64,000 nt of DNA from Maribacter litopenaei (GCF_025244665.1 NZ_CP104205.1:2911001-2975000), one strand, 5' to 3'; counted from the stretch's first letter, positions 9,749-21,485 are shown. The notes: generated by a model not told the origin, from the letters alone. A program made the numbers and translations.

Positions 9749-12236
9749 ATGAGTAAAAAGTTACTGTTTCCGCTACTTACAGCGGTATGTTTGTTTAGCT
9801 TCCACACTACGGAGGCCCAAATTTTCAAAAAGAAAAAAAAGAAGACCGAAACAGCCGCGGAAAAGCCCAGTAAGGATAAAATTCAGCCGTACGATAAGGT
9901 CATTACCAAAGAGGCCAAAACAGATGAGGGTCTATTCCATGTTCACATTGTGGACGATAAGCACTACTATGAAATTCCTGATTCTCTGTTCAATAGGGAA
10001 ATGTTGATGGTGAGCCGAATCGCAAAAACGGCCTCACAAATTGGTTTTGGTGGTGGAAAAATAAATACCCAAGTACTTAGATGGGAAAAAAAGGACAAGA
10101 AAGTTTTGTTACGTGTGGTTAGCCACGATGTGGTAGCTGCCGACTCACTTCCCGTACATGAGGCCGTTGTTAATTCAAATTTTGAACCGGTATTGTACGC
10201 TTTTGATATAAAAGCCTACAAGAAAGATTCTATCAGCCCGGCAACCGTTATCGAGATAGATGACATCTTTACCAAAGACACCAAACCCTTTGGTATGCGA
10301 GAATCCTACAGAAAACGATATAAGGTTTCTCGTTTGGATGATAGCAGGAGCTTTATAGAAAGTATCAAAAGTTATCCATTAAATGTGGAGGCCGGACATG
10401 TAAAAACCTATTTAGCCGGAGACCCTCCTAGCAATGGAAGTTTAGGGTCTATATCCATAGAAATCAATAATTCCATGGTACTCCTACCCAAGGAACCTAT
10501 GAAAAGGCGCTATTTTGATAGAAGGGTCGGGTGGTTTGCCGGAGGACAGGTGGATTATGGATTGGACGCACAGCAGAGCAAAACGATCACTTTCTTGGAT
10601 CGCTGGAGATTAGAAGTGAAAGATGAGGATTTGGAAAAATTCAAGAACGGTGAGCTTGTAGAGCCAAAAAAACAGATTGTCTATTATGTAGACCGAGCGA
10701 CTCCAAAGCAATGGGTGCCCTACATAAAAAAGGGAATAGAGGACTGGCAAGTGGCCTTTGAGGAAGCTGGTTTTAAAAATGCCATCATTGCCAGGACCCA
10801 CCTACCCCTGAAGAAGATCCGGAGTAGTCCCCGAAGATGTTCGATATTCAGTAGTACGGTATTTAGCCTCTCCAATCCCCAATGCGAACGGACCGCACGT
10901 AAGTGACCCCCGAAGTGGAGAAATATTGGAATCCGATATCAACTGGTACCATAATGTAATGAGCTTATTACGTAATTGGTTTTTTGTACAGACCGCGGCC
11001 ATAAATCCGTCTGCCCAAGGTGTAGAGTTTGATGAGGAGGTGATGGGTAGGCTGATCAGATTTGTCTCTTCCCATGAAGTTGGACATACGTTAGGTTTAC
11101 CCCATAATATGGGAAGTAGCGTTGCTTATCCTGTAGATTCCCTGCGTTCTGCAAGCTTTACTAAAAAGTATGGCACCGCACCATCCATAATGGATTATGC
11201 CCGTTTTAACTATATAGCACAACCGGGAGATGAGGGAGTCGCGCTGATGCCGGATATTGGTGTTTATGATAAATATGCCATAAAATGGGGTTATAAGCCC
11301 ATTTTGGACAAGTCGGCGAAAGAGGAGAAACCAGTTTTGGACCAGTGGATTTTAGAACATGCTGGTGATCCCCTTTATAGGTTTGGACATCAACAAGTTG
11401 GAGATATAGTGAATCCAAGTTCCCAAACGGAGGATTTGGGGGACAATGCCATTAAAGCCAGTGAATATGGTATTGCCAATCTAAAAAGAATTGTTCCCAA
11501 ATTAATTGAGTGAACCAAAGAAGACGGTAAAAACTATGACGACCTTGAAACGCTTTACGGTCAGGTGATCGCTCAGTATAACCGCTACATGGGCCATGTG
11601 TCCAACAATATTGGAGGGGTCTATGAGTATCATAAAACTTATGACCAAGAGGGTGCCGTCTATACCCATGTTGACGCCGAACATCAGGAAAATTGTATGG
11701 AATTCATTCAGAAACAGTTGTTCCAAACACCTGAGTGGCTATTAGATCAGGATATTTTTGGTCGAATACAATATTCCGGTTTTGTGGAACGTATCCGTTC
11801 TATACAAGAACGTACGCTGAACAATATGATGAGTCTTGGAAAAATGGCTCGTTTGGTCGAAAACGAAGCTGCCAATGGAACAAATGCATACACCCTAGTA
11901 GAAATGATGGACGACCTTAGACAAGGAATCTGGTCAGAATTGCGCTCCGGAAGAAAGATTGATACTTACAGAAGAAACCTTCAGAAAGCGCATATAGACC
12001 GTTTAGCCTATTTAATGACCGCTGAGAACCAGGATAAGTTATCAGACTTTGGTGGCTATAGGAAGTCAACAAAAGTAAATACGAGTCAATCCGATATACG
12101 TTCGGTAGCTAGGGCGGAATTGAACATCGTAAAAAGGGATGTCAGAAATGCCGTTGGCCGTACTTCGGATAGAATGAGCAGGTATCATTTACAGGATGTA
12201 GAGCAGAGAATTGACCACATTTTAAATCCTGAGTAA
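9749..12236 (+). CDS. zinc-dependent metalloprotease (DUF5117/DUF4953 type), broken
   Basis: A secreted protease of about 829 residues with a signal peptide (ending TTEAQ). A long N-terminal domain is followed by the zinc site HEVGHTLGLPH (HExxHxxGxxH, metzincin-like). The arrangement is typical of Bacteroidota zinc-dependent metalloproteases with DUF5117 and DUF4953 regions. The frame is interrupted near 10799 (one base), by TAG at 10825-10827 where Trp is expected (DPEWSPED), at 10831-10834 (CCGA for CCAGA), and by an in-frame TGA at 11511-11513 where Trp is expected (LIEWTKEDG). With these repaired the length is a multiple of three. Confidence 0.85.
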
Positions 12237-12407
12237 AATTTGTGATTTTAGCTATTGTCGATGAAATGATAAAAAGATCCGATGAAAATATTCGTTTTAC
12301 TACATAAAGGGGTTATTTGCCATCAAAAAAAGTCCATTTCACAACAATACGAGTTTTTGTACGTTCATATTTTATAGCTTAGGATCAGAATTAAAAACCC
12401 CCACATC

Positions 12408-12587
12408 ATGAATAATAAACTCAAAAGCCTAATTTATTTAAGTTGCTTTGTAATAGCAGCCGTATTTTATCATTTTCAAATGAACGAGCAATCCAATCAA
12501 TTGCTTCCCAAAAATGAGGAAATGGCCAAAGCGGATATCGTTGTAGAACCCTTTACAGAAAATATGGCTACCGATGCCGTACAATAA
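12408..12587 (+). CDS. small membrane-anchored protein, unknown
   Basis: A 59-residue frame starting at ATG 12408 with one N-terminal hydrophobic segment (LIYLSCFVIAAVFYHF) and a polar acidic tail. It has its own strong terminator 20 bp after the stop, which supports it being a real transcript. No family recognised. Confidence 0.5.
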   Translation: MNNKLKSLIYLSCFVIAAVFYHFQMNEQSNQLLPKNEEMAKADIVVEPFTENMATDAVQ

Positions 12588-12607
12588 GAAACTAACAATA
12601 TGTTATG

Positions 12608-12639
12608 AAAGCGCAACCATATCAGTTGCGCTTTTTTTG
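12608..12639 (+). terminator. rho-independent terminator
   Basis: Perfect 10-bp stem AAAGCGCAAC/GTTGCGCTTT with a 7-base loop and a run of seven T. Confidence 0.85.
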
Positions 12640-12740
12640 TGTCCATGCATTTATAAATGACCCTTAAAATACGATTCTTACCGATAAATTCGTTTGATAT
12701 ATTCGGAGCAAAAGATTTTAAGTAATAGAATTTTACAAAC

Positions 12741-13166
12741 ATGAGAAAATTATTCTGTCTCGGCGATATTTTTGATTGGCACTTCAATCATAGCACAACG
12801 TAACGTAAAAAAGGAAAGCGAGGCATTAGAAACCCCATACACCCAGGAACAAGCTGCTATTTTACATTCTGAGAGTTTGGCAATTGCCCTAGACTTAGGA
12901 CCTGGGCAAAAAAATAGGATAAAGAATCACCTAATAAAATCCATGTCAAATCCAAAAAATGAATATAAAAACAAAATTCAAAATAGGGGCCATCGTGTTT
13001 CATCCACCAAAATTGGTAAGCGAGATGAACTTCGGATAACCATAAAAAGGAGATGAAAAGTATACTGACCGATGAACAATACAGAAAATGGGAGAAGTTG
13101 AAAAAGCCGGCTGTAATTTATGGTGACGAAGAAGAATCGACAAAAGAAACTATAGTCAAAAATTAA
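12741..13166 (+). CDS. small Spy/CpxP-like periplasmic protein (two frame breaks)
   Basis: Starting at ATG 12741 and removing the extra C in TCTCGG (12758-12763) gives MRKLFCLAIFLIGTSIIAQ, a signal peptide. The mature part is helical and Lys/Glu-rich (SLAIALDLGPGQKNRIK). A second break at 13032-13035 (TCGG, a T missing) joins ...DELLDNHKKEMKSILT to ILTDEQYRKWEKLKK. The 141-aa product is a paralogue of the gene at 13331. The EQYRKWEK/QYSKWEKM end is shared, as in Spy/CpxP-type chaperone-like proteins. Confidence 0.65.
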
Positions 13167-13190
13167 TGTTTCTAAGCTCAAAATGAATCG

Positions 13191-13220
13191 AAGACCCAAT
13201 TTAATAAGAGGGTCTTTTTT
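13191..13220 (+). terminator. rho-independent terminator
   Basis: Stem AAGACCC/GGGTCTT followed by TTTT, 25 bp after the Spy-like gene. Confidence 0.7.
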
Positions 13221-13330
13221 ATTTGGTTTAAACAGAATTACTAAGTTAAAATACTATTAAAAGCCAAATAGACTTTAAACCTTTCCCATTCAAGACGGTC
13301 TTATCTACAAAATCCATAAAAAATAAAGCA

Positions 13331-13771
13331 ATGAAAAAAGTAATAATGACGGCCATTTTGTTAATCGGCATTTCCGCCATGGCTCAGGATCATAATAGAA
13401 AAGAAGGTAGAGGAAACAGGCACATGAAAGATTTGACCCCTGAACAAATGGCAACACTACAGACCAAAAGAATGACCTTGGCCTTAGACCTTACGGAGGA
13501 CCAACAATCCAAAATACAAGCTTTATTCACCAAAAATGCGGCCGAAAGAAAGGCTAAAATGGAAGCTCATAAAGCGAGAAAGGAAAGTGGAGAAACCCTA
13601 ACAGATGATGAAAAGTTCGCGTTGCGGAATGAACGTTTGGACCAACAAATTGCACAAAAGGAGGAGATGAAATCCATTCTAGACGATACTCAATATTCTA
13701 AATGGGAAAAAATGCGCCAAAAAAGGGGGAAACACAGAAAAGGAAAAGACCGCAAACCAAAGGCGGAATAA
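13331..13771 (+). CDS. Spy/CpxP-like periplasmic protein
   Basis: A 146-residue exported protein: signal peptide (MKKVIMTAILLIGISAMAQ), then a helical, highly charged domain with LTPEQMATLQTKRMTLALDL and LTEDQQSKIQALF repeats, and a Lys/Arg-rich tail. The pattern of LTxEQ-helices resembles Spy/CpxP-type periplasmic proteins that respond to envelope or metal stress. Paralogue of the preceding gene; each has its own terminator. Confidence 0.7.
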   Translation: MKKVIMTAILLIGISAMAQDHNRKEGRGNRHMKDLTPEQMATLQTKRMTLALDLTEDQQSKIQALFTKNAAERKAKMEAHKARKESGETLTDDEKFALRNERLDQQIAQKEEMKSILDDTQYSKWEKMRQKRGKHRKGKDRKPKAE

Positions 13772-13800
13772 AATAGGTTGTTTAGTTAGTTGATTGTTAG

Positions 13801-13832
13801 GAAAAGACCTTGCTTTGAAAGCAGGGTCTTTT
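13801..13832 (+). terminator. rho-independent terminator
   Basis: Stem GAAAAGACC..TGC / GCA..GGTCTTTTC with a TTTGAAA loop, then a T-rich run. Confidence 0.75.
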
Positions 13833-13958
13833 CTTTTTCATTAATATCAAAAAAATCCAATCTACTGTTCAATGATAAAATTTGATCAAAATGGGTAACA
13901 AACCAAGATAAGTTACGACCTATTTTTAAGCATTCATTAATCAACTAATCAAACAAGC

Positions 13959-14479
13959 ATGATATTCAAGGGAAAAAATAAGTTCGGGTAATTATTGGAG
14001 TACTACTTTTTACTTCCGTATGTATTCTTTGGGAATACATCAACGGTGGTGTAATAACCCATAATTTACTGGCAAGGGAAGATTTACCCGGTATTACTAA
14101 CTGGTGGGGTTTATTGACCGTACCAATATTAACTTGGATATGCTTGTCAATAACTTCCAAACGGTTGGAAAAGAGTAAGGAAACCCAGAAAAGTATATTG
14201 AACCGGTTTTTGGCGGCATTGATTTTTGGAACTGTAGCTTCCTTGTTATGGGAATTAGATTTTGATGAAATCCTTCGTTTCTATATCCTTTTGCCCTTTT
14301 TCATTGCTCTTTTTAAACCTTTGTATTTGCCTGAGCATTTATTGGGTTTCGTAATTGGAATGGTTTTTACCTTTGGAGGCATACTACCTATCTTGGTTGG
14401 TACAGTGATACTCATTGGATGCTATTTGGTATATAAAACCGCTATGGGATTTAAATCATTATTTATCCAAAGGAATTGA
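13959..14479 (+). CDS. four-helix membrane protein, unknown
   Basis: The start ATG at 13959 reads MIFKGKNKF and is closed by TAA unless one T is restored in TCGG (13984-13987), giving FWVIIGVLLFTSVCILWEY. The 173-aa product has an N-terminal helix, a conserved-looking loop (GGVITHNLLAREDLPGITNW), and three more hydrophobic helices. This layout (ITHHLLARKDLPAISNWWG-like loop) occurs in uncharacterised flavobacterial membrane proteins. Function unknown. Confidence 0.65.
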
Positions 14480-14518
14480 CCTTTACTTCCCTTGATTTAA
14501 ATTCATTAATATTAAACT

Positions 14519-15445
14519 ATGAAAGCTATAGTCTGCCCTAAATATGAATTTCTGGAGGTATTAAAAATAATAACCTTAAAAAAACCTGAACCGGACAGTA
14601 ATGATATACTGATAAAAGTAATGGCAACTGCGGTCAATTCGGCGGACGATAGGATTAGAGGTCTTAAGATTAATGGAATAATGAAAATAATAATGCGCTT
14701 TGTCCTTGGTTTTACCAAACCTCGAAAACCAATTTTAGGTACGGTTTTTTCTGGTATAGTTGAGACCGTGGGTAATAAAGTCAACACATATAAGGTGGGC
14801 GACAAAGTGTTTGGCACAACGGGCTTAAAATTCGGCACCAATGCAGAATACATCGTCGTAAAAGAAAAGGGTACTCTTATCAAAGCGCCAAAAAATGCAT
14901 CATTTGAGGAGGCCGCTGCCATAATTTTTGGTGGGCAGTCCGCCATTTATTTTTTGGAGAAGGCAAGAATTGAAAACAAACCGAATGCAAAAGTACTTAT
15001 ATACGGAGCAACCGGTTCCGTAGGTACAGCAGCCGTTCAAATTGCCAAATCGTACAATGCCAATATTACAGCGGTTTGCAGTACTCGTGGTAAGGATCTT
15101 ATGGAGCGTTTGAATGTTTCTGAAATAATTTTCTACGACCAAGGTGATTTTGACCAACATACGACCAAATATGATATAGTTTTCGATGCTGTGGGCAAGG
15201 CTTCGAAAAAACATTGTAAATCCTTATTAAAGCAAGGTGGTGTTTTTAAGACCGTTGAAGGTCCGGAAGTTGCTTCAGAATCAAAAGAGCAATTGAAAAA
15301 ACTGAAGGAACTTTTTGAAGCGGGATGTTTCGACGCCGTCATCGACAAGATTTTCCCGATGGACAAAGTAGTTGAAGCCCATCGCTATGTGGAACAAGGC
15401 CAAAAAAAGGGAAATGTCGTACTCAGGATTGCACAAAAAGAGTAA
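14519..15445 (+). CDS. medium-chain NAD(P)-dependent reductase (quinone oxidoreductase-like)
   Basis: A 308-residue MDR-family enzyme. The N-terminal GroES-like domain lacks the catalytic-zinc Cys/His set. The Rossmann domain carries the NADPH motif LIYGATGSVGTAAVQIAK. The substrate is unknown; relatives reduce quinones or enones. It starts 40 bp after the membrane protein gene and the frame is intact. Confidence 0.85.
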   Translation: MKAIVCPKYEFLEVLKIITLKKPEPDSNDILIKVMATAVNSADDRIRGLKINGIMKIIMRFVLGFTKPRKPILGTVFSGIVETVGNKVNTYKVGDKVFGTTGLKFGTNAEYIVVKEKGTLIKAPKNASFEEAAAIIFGGQSAIYFLEKARIENKPNAKVLIYGATGSVGTAAVQIAKSYNANITAVCSTRGKDLMERLNVSEIIFYDQGDFDQHTTKYDIVFDAVGKASKKHCKSLLKQGGVFKTVEGPEVASESKEQLKKLKELFEAGCFDAVIDKIFPMDKVVEAHRYVEQGQKKGNVVLRIAQKE

Positions 15446-15544
15446 AACTATTATTGATGGTACCCTATAGACCCCATTTACCAAGAATTATTAAATTGGT
15501 ATGGATTACATTCTAATACCCACCGAACCTTAAAATAACTGAAA

Positions 15545-16637
15545 TTGCTTTCCTATAAGACCAAGCGAAAACTTAGTAAAATTCTCTCTTTTGGTGTTAT
15601 CTCGGACACTCTTGGGCTGGCTGTTCTTATTTATTGAACAAACTGCCATCCTCGGGGTTGGGGCTTCCCAAAAAGAGGCGATCCGGATAAATTTCCCAGT
15701 TTTCATTTTTGCAAGTGTGGCCGTTTTCTTGGTCGGTTCATTTGTGGGGTTTCTAGAAATAACATTATTGAACAGGTTATTTACGCATAAGCCCTTCTAC
15801 AAAAAAGTCCTCTTCAAACTCATTTTTTACCTAGTTCTCTTTTCCTTGATTATGATGGTATTATATCCCATTGCATCCAGTATTGAACTGCGGGTTCCTT
15901 TGTTCTCTTCCCTCATTTGGCAACGCTATTTGGATTTTTTATCCAGCACAGTCCATTTTAGTACTTTGGTACAGCTGGCGGCGTCATTGTTTATTTCTTT
16001 AATCTATGCCGAGATAAGTGATAATTTGGGACACGGAGTTTTACTAAACTTTATCGTTGGAAAATACCATCGACCAAAGGAAGAACATCGAATCTTTTTA
16101 TTTACAGATATGAAGGATTCCACTTCAATTGCAGAAAAATTGGGAACCAAGAAATATTTTTTCTTTTTAAGGGATTACTATAATTCCTTGGAGGATGCCA
16201 TTATTAAATACGGAGGGGACGTTTATCAATATATAGGCGATGAAATCGTAATCACCTGGGAATACGCTACTGGAATCAAAAAAAACAACTGCCTTCATAC
16301 TTTTTTCGAAATGAAAAGTGCCTTGGAGGCAAAATCGGATTTCTTCCTAAACACCTATGGATTTGCTCCTCAATTTAAGGGGGGGATGCATTTTGGGGAA
16401 GTAACCACTGGAGAGATCGGGGCTCTTAAAAAAGAAATTGTTTTTACGGGCGACATATTGAATACGACTGCAAGAATACAAGGGGCTTGCAAAAAATATA
16501 ATACTGACTTTCTTGTTTCCTATACAATGAATAAAGGTTTTCAAATGGACAACCGTTTTAAATTTTCGGAAATTGGGGAAGTTGCCCTTAGGGGAAAAGA
16601 GGAAACTTTGACCTTGGTAAAAGTAGAACTAACATAA
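15545..16637 (+). CDS. membrane-bound class III adenylate/guanylate cyclase
   Basis: After removing one C in TCTCGG at 15600-15605 the protein is 363 aa (TTG start, right after an in-frame stop). The first 150 residues hold about four membrane helices. The C-terminal part is a class III cyclase domain: RIFLFTDMKDST (metal-binding Asp), YGGDVYQYIGDEIVITW, and KGGMHFGEVTTGEIG. The Arg/Asn of the transition-state site lies in NTTARIQ. Substrate, ATP or GTP, cannot be assigned safely. Similar proteins are common stand-alone cyclases in flavobacteria. Confidence 0.8.
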
Positions 16638-16653
16638 CCATAGCTTTTTACTA

Positions 16654-17419
16654 ATGATAAAATTCTTTAGAAAAACAAGACAAAAACTACTTGCTGAAAA
16701 AAAATTAGGCCGATATCCGGCGTATGCCATAGGTGAAATCGTTTTGGTAGTTATAGGAATATTGATCGCACTAGCCATCAACAACAAAAACCAAAGAAAC
16801 ATAGATTACCAAAATGAAAAAACTTATTTACTAGGGCTAAAAGAGGAGTTCAATACCAATAAATATAAACTGACAGAACTTATGGCTGTAAATAAAGCCA
16901 ATATAGAAGCTACTCGAGAAATATTGGAACTTATTAACCTTAAGGACTCCGTGCCTCCGAGAGATGGAATTTTCGAGATTATTATATAATTCAATGGTAT
17001 CCGATATTGCCTTTGACGCGAACAACTCCTTTTTAAACGAGATTATCAATTACGGCAGTCTTAAAAAAATTTCCAACCCAAAATTAAGGATTATGCTTAC
17101 CAACTGGGTAGCTACTTTAGAGGACGTAACTAGGCAGGAAAGAGACCTAGGACTACATAGGGAAAATGTGTTGAAAATGTTTAGAACCAATGAATATAGC
17201 TTAAAGACAGTTTTTCACCTTACAGGCATTAATACAGAATTGGGACTCTCAGATGTTGAGTCCGGTTTTAAAAGCAACCTTGACTTGTTGTCCTCCATAG
17301 AATTTGAGAACAAAATGCTCTTGTTTTTGTCCACAAGCCAAGCCACGGAGGAAGCACATTACGCACCCTTAATGAAATTTATAGATACAATTTTGAATAC
17401 CATTACTGCTGAATTATAA
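16654..17419 (+). CDS. DUF6090 family membrane protein (frame broken once)
   Basis: The N-terminus is typical of DUF6090: IKFFRKTRQKLL, then KLGRYPAYAIGEIVLVVIG with one membrane helix (IGILIALAINN) and a soluble helical domain of about 200 residues. The frame is broken at 16957-16962 (CCGAGA). Removing one G gives ...DSVPPEMEFSRLLYN... and a 254-aa protein. Function unknown. Confidence 0.8.
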
Positions 17420-17492
17420 GAAAACAACAAGAACATATAATGAGCGTGTTTCTTAACGAACGTGATCTTGTGGGTTCATCAAATTTTTACCA

Positions 17493-17729
17493 ATGAAAAC
17501 AATGACATGCAAACAACTAGGTGGTTCCTGCGAACAAAAGTTTCAGGCAGAAACATTTGACGAAATGTCGGAATTGAGTAAAAAACACGGTACAGAAATG
17601 TTTTTAAAAAAAGATGAGGCACATCTAAAAGCCATGGAGAAAATGAAGGCTCTTATGCAATCAAAAGAGGATATGCAAAAATGGTTTGAAACCAAAAGAA
17701 AGGAATTTGATTCCTTACCTCATGATTAG
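17493..17729 (+). CDS. DUF1059-like small protein
   Basis: A 78-residue protein beginning MKTMTCKQLGGSCEQKF followed by AETFDEMSELSKKHG. The Cys-x-LGG-xC start and the helix after it match the DUF1059 pattern. The rest is a charged helical tail. Function unknown; the stop lies 6 bp from the convergent hemL stop. Confidence 0.7.
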   Translation: MKTMTCKQLGGSCEQKFQAETFDEMSELSKKHGTEMFLKKDEAHLKAMEKMKALMQSKEDMQKWFETKRKEFDSLPHD

Positions 17730-17734
17730 TGTGC

Positions 17735-19015
17735 CTATAATGCTATTTTCCCGACCGCTTCAATAGTTTCATCCAAGTCTTCGTAGGACAAGGCATCATT
17801 TAGAAAATAACTTTCAAATGCCGAGGGGGGCAGATAAATTCCTTGGTCTAGCATACCATGAAAATACTTTTTAAAGGTATCATTATTTCCCTTGGCTGAA
17901 GTGGCAAAATCTATGACTGGGTGATCCGTAAAATGCACCGAAATCATGCTGCCAAACCGATTTATTTGATACGGAAGCCCCTTTTTATCCAATGCCTTGG
18001 ACAACCCAACATGCAGATGCGCAGTCTTTTCCTGAAGACTTGTAAAAACTTCCGGATTGTTGTTAAGTTCTGTCAACATCGCCAATCCTGCACTCATTGC
18101 CAATGGGTTACCACTTAACGTACCTGCCTGATAAACCGGTCCCTCAGGAGCTAAATGGCCCATAATTTCATTACTCGCGGCAAAGGCTCCTACAGGCAGT
18201 CCTCCGCCAATAACCTTACCAAAGCACAAGATATCAGCTTTTATACCCAAGGCTTCCTGAGCACCTCCCCTACCAAGCCTAAACCCTGTCATTACCTCAT
18301 CGAAAATCAAAAGAATATCGTTTTGTGTACAGAGTTCCCTTAGCCCATGAATAAAACCATCAGTAGGAATAATACATCCCATATTCCCAGCTACTGGCTC
18401 AATAATAACGGCTGCAATTTCACCCTGGTTCACTTTAACCAAATTGGCCACACTTTCCAAATCATTATAAGATGCCAATAACGTATCCTTTGCCGTTCCT
18501 TGGGTAACCCCAGGACTATTGGGACTACCAAAAGTTACGGCCCCACTGCCTGCCTGGATTAAAAAAGAATCCGAATGGCCATGGTAACATCCCGCAAACT
18601 TTATGATTTTATCTTTACCTGTATACCCTCTCGCCAATCTAACGGCGCTCATACAAGCTTCCGTTCCACTATTTACAAACCGAATTTTATCGATATTGGG
18701 CACCATAGAAACAGCCAGTTTCGCCAGGTCAGTCTCAATTTCGGTGGGCATACCAAAAGATGTTCCTCTTTTGGCCTTATCGATTATGGCATTTAAAACG
18801 GGTTCATAAGCATGTCCTAAAATCAATGAATCCCAAGATGCGATATAATCAATATACCTGTTGTCATCCTCATCACACAAATAGGCACCTTTGGCTTCTT
18901 TCACAAAAATCGGGTCGCCACCTACCGCCTTAAAGGCTCTAACAGGGGAGTTTACACCACCAGGAATATATTGTTTTGCCTCGGCAAAGAGCGCACTGCT
19001 TCTTTTATAAATCAT
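17735..19015 (-). CDS. hemL: glutamate-1-semialdehyde 2,1-aminomutase
   Basis: PLP enzyme that makes 5-aminolevulinate in the C5 route to heme. The 426-residue protein starts [23 protein letters not shown], has the cofactor region [14 protein letters not shown] and the Schiff-base Lys in [17 protein letters not shown]. Length and motifs are normal. It starts 3 bases after the stop of the upstream glucosaminidase gene, so the two are probably co-transcribed. Confidence 0.96.
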   Translation of the reverse strand: MIYKRSSALFAEAKQYIPGGVNSPVRAFKAVGGDPIFVKEAKGAYLCDEDDNRYIDYIASWDSLILGHAYEPVLNAIIDKAKRGTSFGMPTEIETDLAKLAVSMVPNIDKIRFVNSGTEACMSAVRLARGYTGKDKIIKFAGCYHGHSDSFLIQAGSGAVTFGSPNSPGVTQGTAKDTLLASYNDLESVANLVKVNQGEIAAVIIEPVAGNMGCIIPTDGFIHGLRELCTQNDILLIFDEVMTGFRLGRGGAQEALGIKADILCFGKVIGGGLPVGAFAASNEIMGHLAPEGPVYQAGTLSGNPLAMSAGLAMLTELNNNPEVFTSLQEKTAHLHVGLSKALDKKGLPYQINRFGSMISVHFTDHPVIDFATSAKGNNDTFKKYFHGMLDQGIYLPPSAFESYFLNDALSYEDLDETIEAVGKIAL

Positions 19016-19018
19016 CCT

Positions 19019-19856
19019 TTATTTGTTTACGGAAGTGGATTTGACCAAAAGTTTTTGACCTATGGAAAGTCCGGAATCATTAAGATTGTTCATTCGCATC
19101 AACTCATCCACAGATACATAATACCTTCTCGGAAAGAGAATAAAGCGTATCCCCCTTTTTTACAATGTGAACGGCATCATTTTCAGTAATAACAACCCTG
19201 TCGTCATCATAACCAGTATCCAAAACACCACCATCATAGGTATATAATTGATGCTTTTCAATCAGATAAATCAGTTTTTGAGGATAGCGTTTGTCGGTAG
19301 CATAACCGGCCTTTCTAAGGCCGTGGGCCCATTTTCTATAATCTGTAGGCCTATAATCGAAAAGGAAGGCGTAGCGACTCCTAGTAGTTAAGAAAATACT
19401 ATGATCCCTAAAGGAGTACATGGGATGGTTGTATTTTCTAAAACATTCTCCCTTGGCATCATCATCGTGAAAATCATAATCTCCTTCCCACCCGGTATGA
19501 CATTTTATTCCGAAGTGATTATTGGTCTTTAGTGCCAATTCGCCCTTTCCATAACCGCTTTCGAGAAGGCCCTGTGCTAGAGTAATACTTGCGGGAATAC
19601 CGTAGGCCTTCATTTCCAGTTGGGCAATGTCTGAAAATGTTCGAATGTATTCTTCAATGGTCTCTATTCTAAATTTTACAAACTTACCGGAGTCTTCGGG
19701 CATTGAAGTATCCCTAGTGGATAAAGGTTCTCCTTTAGTTTTTCTGCTCTCTGCGCGAACATTTTCGGTTCTCAACTTATCAGAGTATGCCTTTTTGGAT
19801 TTACATCCAACTGCACCAACGATCATCAATAAGAGTACAATGATTTTTATTCTCAT
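19019..19856 (-). CDS. glucosaminidase with LysM domain (lipoprotein)
   Basis: Peptidoglycan hydrolase-like protein. The N-terminus ends in the lipobox-like VGAVGC. A Mannosyl-glycoprotein endo-beta-N-acetylglucosaminidase domain follows: ITLAQGLLESGYGKGELA with the catalytic Glu, and NNHFGIKCHTGWEG. A C-terminal LysM domain begins HIVKKGDTLYSLS. An extra C in TCTCGG (19127-19132) cuts the LysM short; removing it gives SRRYYVSVDELMRMNNL and a 278-aa product ending at 19019. Its start overlaps the end of the ACC-deaminase-like gene. Confidence 0.88.
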
Positions 19857-20756
19857 ATATCCAACAAAGGTAAATTTTTCTTTCGCAATACTTCGTTCAT
19901 TCCCTGTATACCCTGTAATCCCCCTGTATGTATTGCCAATATTCGTGTTCCAGGGGCAAAATTATCATTCTTGATCATTTCTAACAACCCAAACATCATT
20001 TTTCCAGTATAGATGGGATTCAATGGAATACCCGTTTGTAATTTGAATTCATTTATAAATGCTACGAGTTCTGTGCTAATTTTAGCATAACCCCCAAAAT
20101 GATACTTGGAACAGAGTCTCCAATTTAGTTTGCCTGTAAGATTTTTAATATTGTCCTCCAAAAAATCCCCCTTTAAAACAGGAAACCCTAAAATTTGTTG
20201 ATTATTGTTGGATGCATTAATCAATCCCGCAATTGTACCTCCCGTGCCCACACAAACTGAGATAATATCAAAGTCCTTATCCGTGCTCTCAAGAATTTCC
20301 TCACAGCCCTTTATGGCCAAAGTATTGGTACCCCCTTCGGGACTATGTAAAAATTACCGAATTCATCGTGTAAAGACTCTAAAAAGTCAAGATTCTCCTT
20401 TTTTCTGTAGGTTTCCCTACTTACAAATTTGAAACGCATCCCATCTTCATAAGCCCTTAGAAGTGTGGGGTTCTGTCGCCAACTATCGACCAGTTCTTCA
20501 CCCCTAATGATTCCGACGACATCCAAGTCGTGATTTTTAGCTGCTACGGCTATGGCGGCAATATGATTGGAAAATGCACCACCGAAGGTCAACAATTTAG
20601 TATTCCCGGATTGTTTGGCTTCCTTTAAATTGTACTTTAATTTTCGATACTTGTTCCCCGAAACTAACGGATGAATTAAATCCTCACGTTTTATGGCAAG
20701 AACAACTTGCTTTTCCTCTAAAAGAGGGAGTTCGGATATTGATTTTCACTCTGCAA
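19853..20756 (-). CDS. 1-aminocyclopropane-1-carboxylate deaminase/D-cysteine desulfhydrase family
   Basis: PLP-dependent fold-type II enzyme. The segment HPLVSGNKYRKLKYN carries the cofactor Lys, and FGGAFSNHIAA and the phosphate-binding VCVGTGGTIAGL follow. Flavobacterial members may act on D-cysteine or ACC; the sequence alone does not decide. Two breaks: 20732-20735 and 20337-20340, each TCGG lacking the T of TCTGG. Repair gives YPELPLLEEK and IVPEGGTNTLAIKG in one frame of 301 aa. The start is a TTG 9 bases after the stop of the preceding gene. Confidence 0.85.
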
Positions 20757-20764
20757 ATTGCTTA

Positions 20765-21097
20765 TTATTTATGAAAAAGATATTTCATAAAACTAAAGGG
20801 CCTTCTATTTATTAAATAATCGGATTTCCGCTCGTTCATGTAGGCTTCTCGCTCGAAACTTAGATTCTGATATGCCCTGTATGTATCCGGATAAAGAACA
20901 GACCTCACCAACCACTCTAAAATGTAAAAAATATAAAAAGGTAGAATCAAGAGTTCCTGTTGCTGTCTTAGATGAATTTTTTCGTGGTTAATCAATTCCT
21001 TATCGTTCTTAAGTTTATGATTTTTTAGAAATATAAAGGGCCAAAGGGAGAGACCAACATAATTTCTGTAGAAGAAGTGCTTAAAAACCAATATCAT
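20765..21097 (-). CDS. small membrane protein with HExxH-like motif, unknown
   Basis: A 110-residue protein with hydrophobic segments (VGLSLWPFIFL, ILPFYIFYILEWL) around the motif NHEKIHLRQQQE, which resembles a zinc-peptidase HExxH except for its short length. A further FEREAY follows about 35 residues later, where gluzincins keep their third ligand. It could be a minimal M48/M56-type relative or only look like one. It precedes the ACC-deaminase-like gene by 9 bp on the same strand. Confidence 0.6.
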   Translation of the reverse strand: MILVFKHFFYRNYVGLSLWPFIFLKNHKLKNDKELINHEKIHLRQQQELLILPFYIFYILEWLVRSVLYPDTYRAYQNLSFEREAYMNERKSDYLINRRPFSFMKYLFHK

Positions 21098-21326
21098 AGA
21101 CAGGAAAATTCTCTTTTACCCAAAGATACTTTTAAAAAAGTAACACCAAAAAAGGACTTGACTTTTATTGCCAACAATTATACCAATATGCCCTGATCAT
21201 GCTAAAACCCCATTAAACATGGATCTATAATTGTTAACGGCTGTGTGTTATCAACAGAAATATTCTAATTTTATCTCAGGCAAATCCTATGCTATAGCCT
21301 ATTTAAATGAAAGATTTACTCGGTGA

Positions 21327-21485
<159 letters not shown>

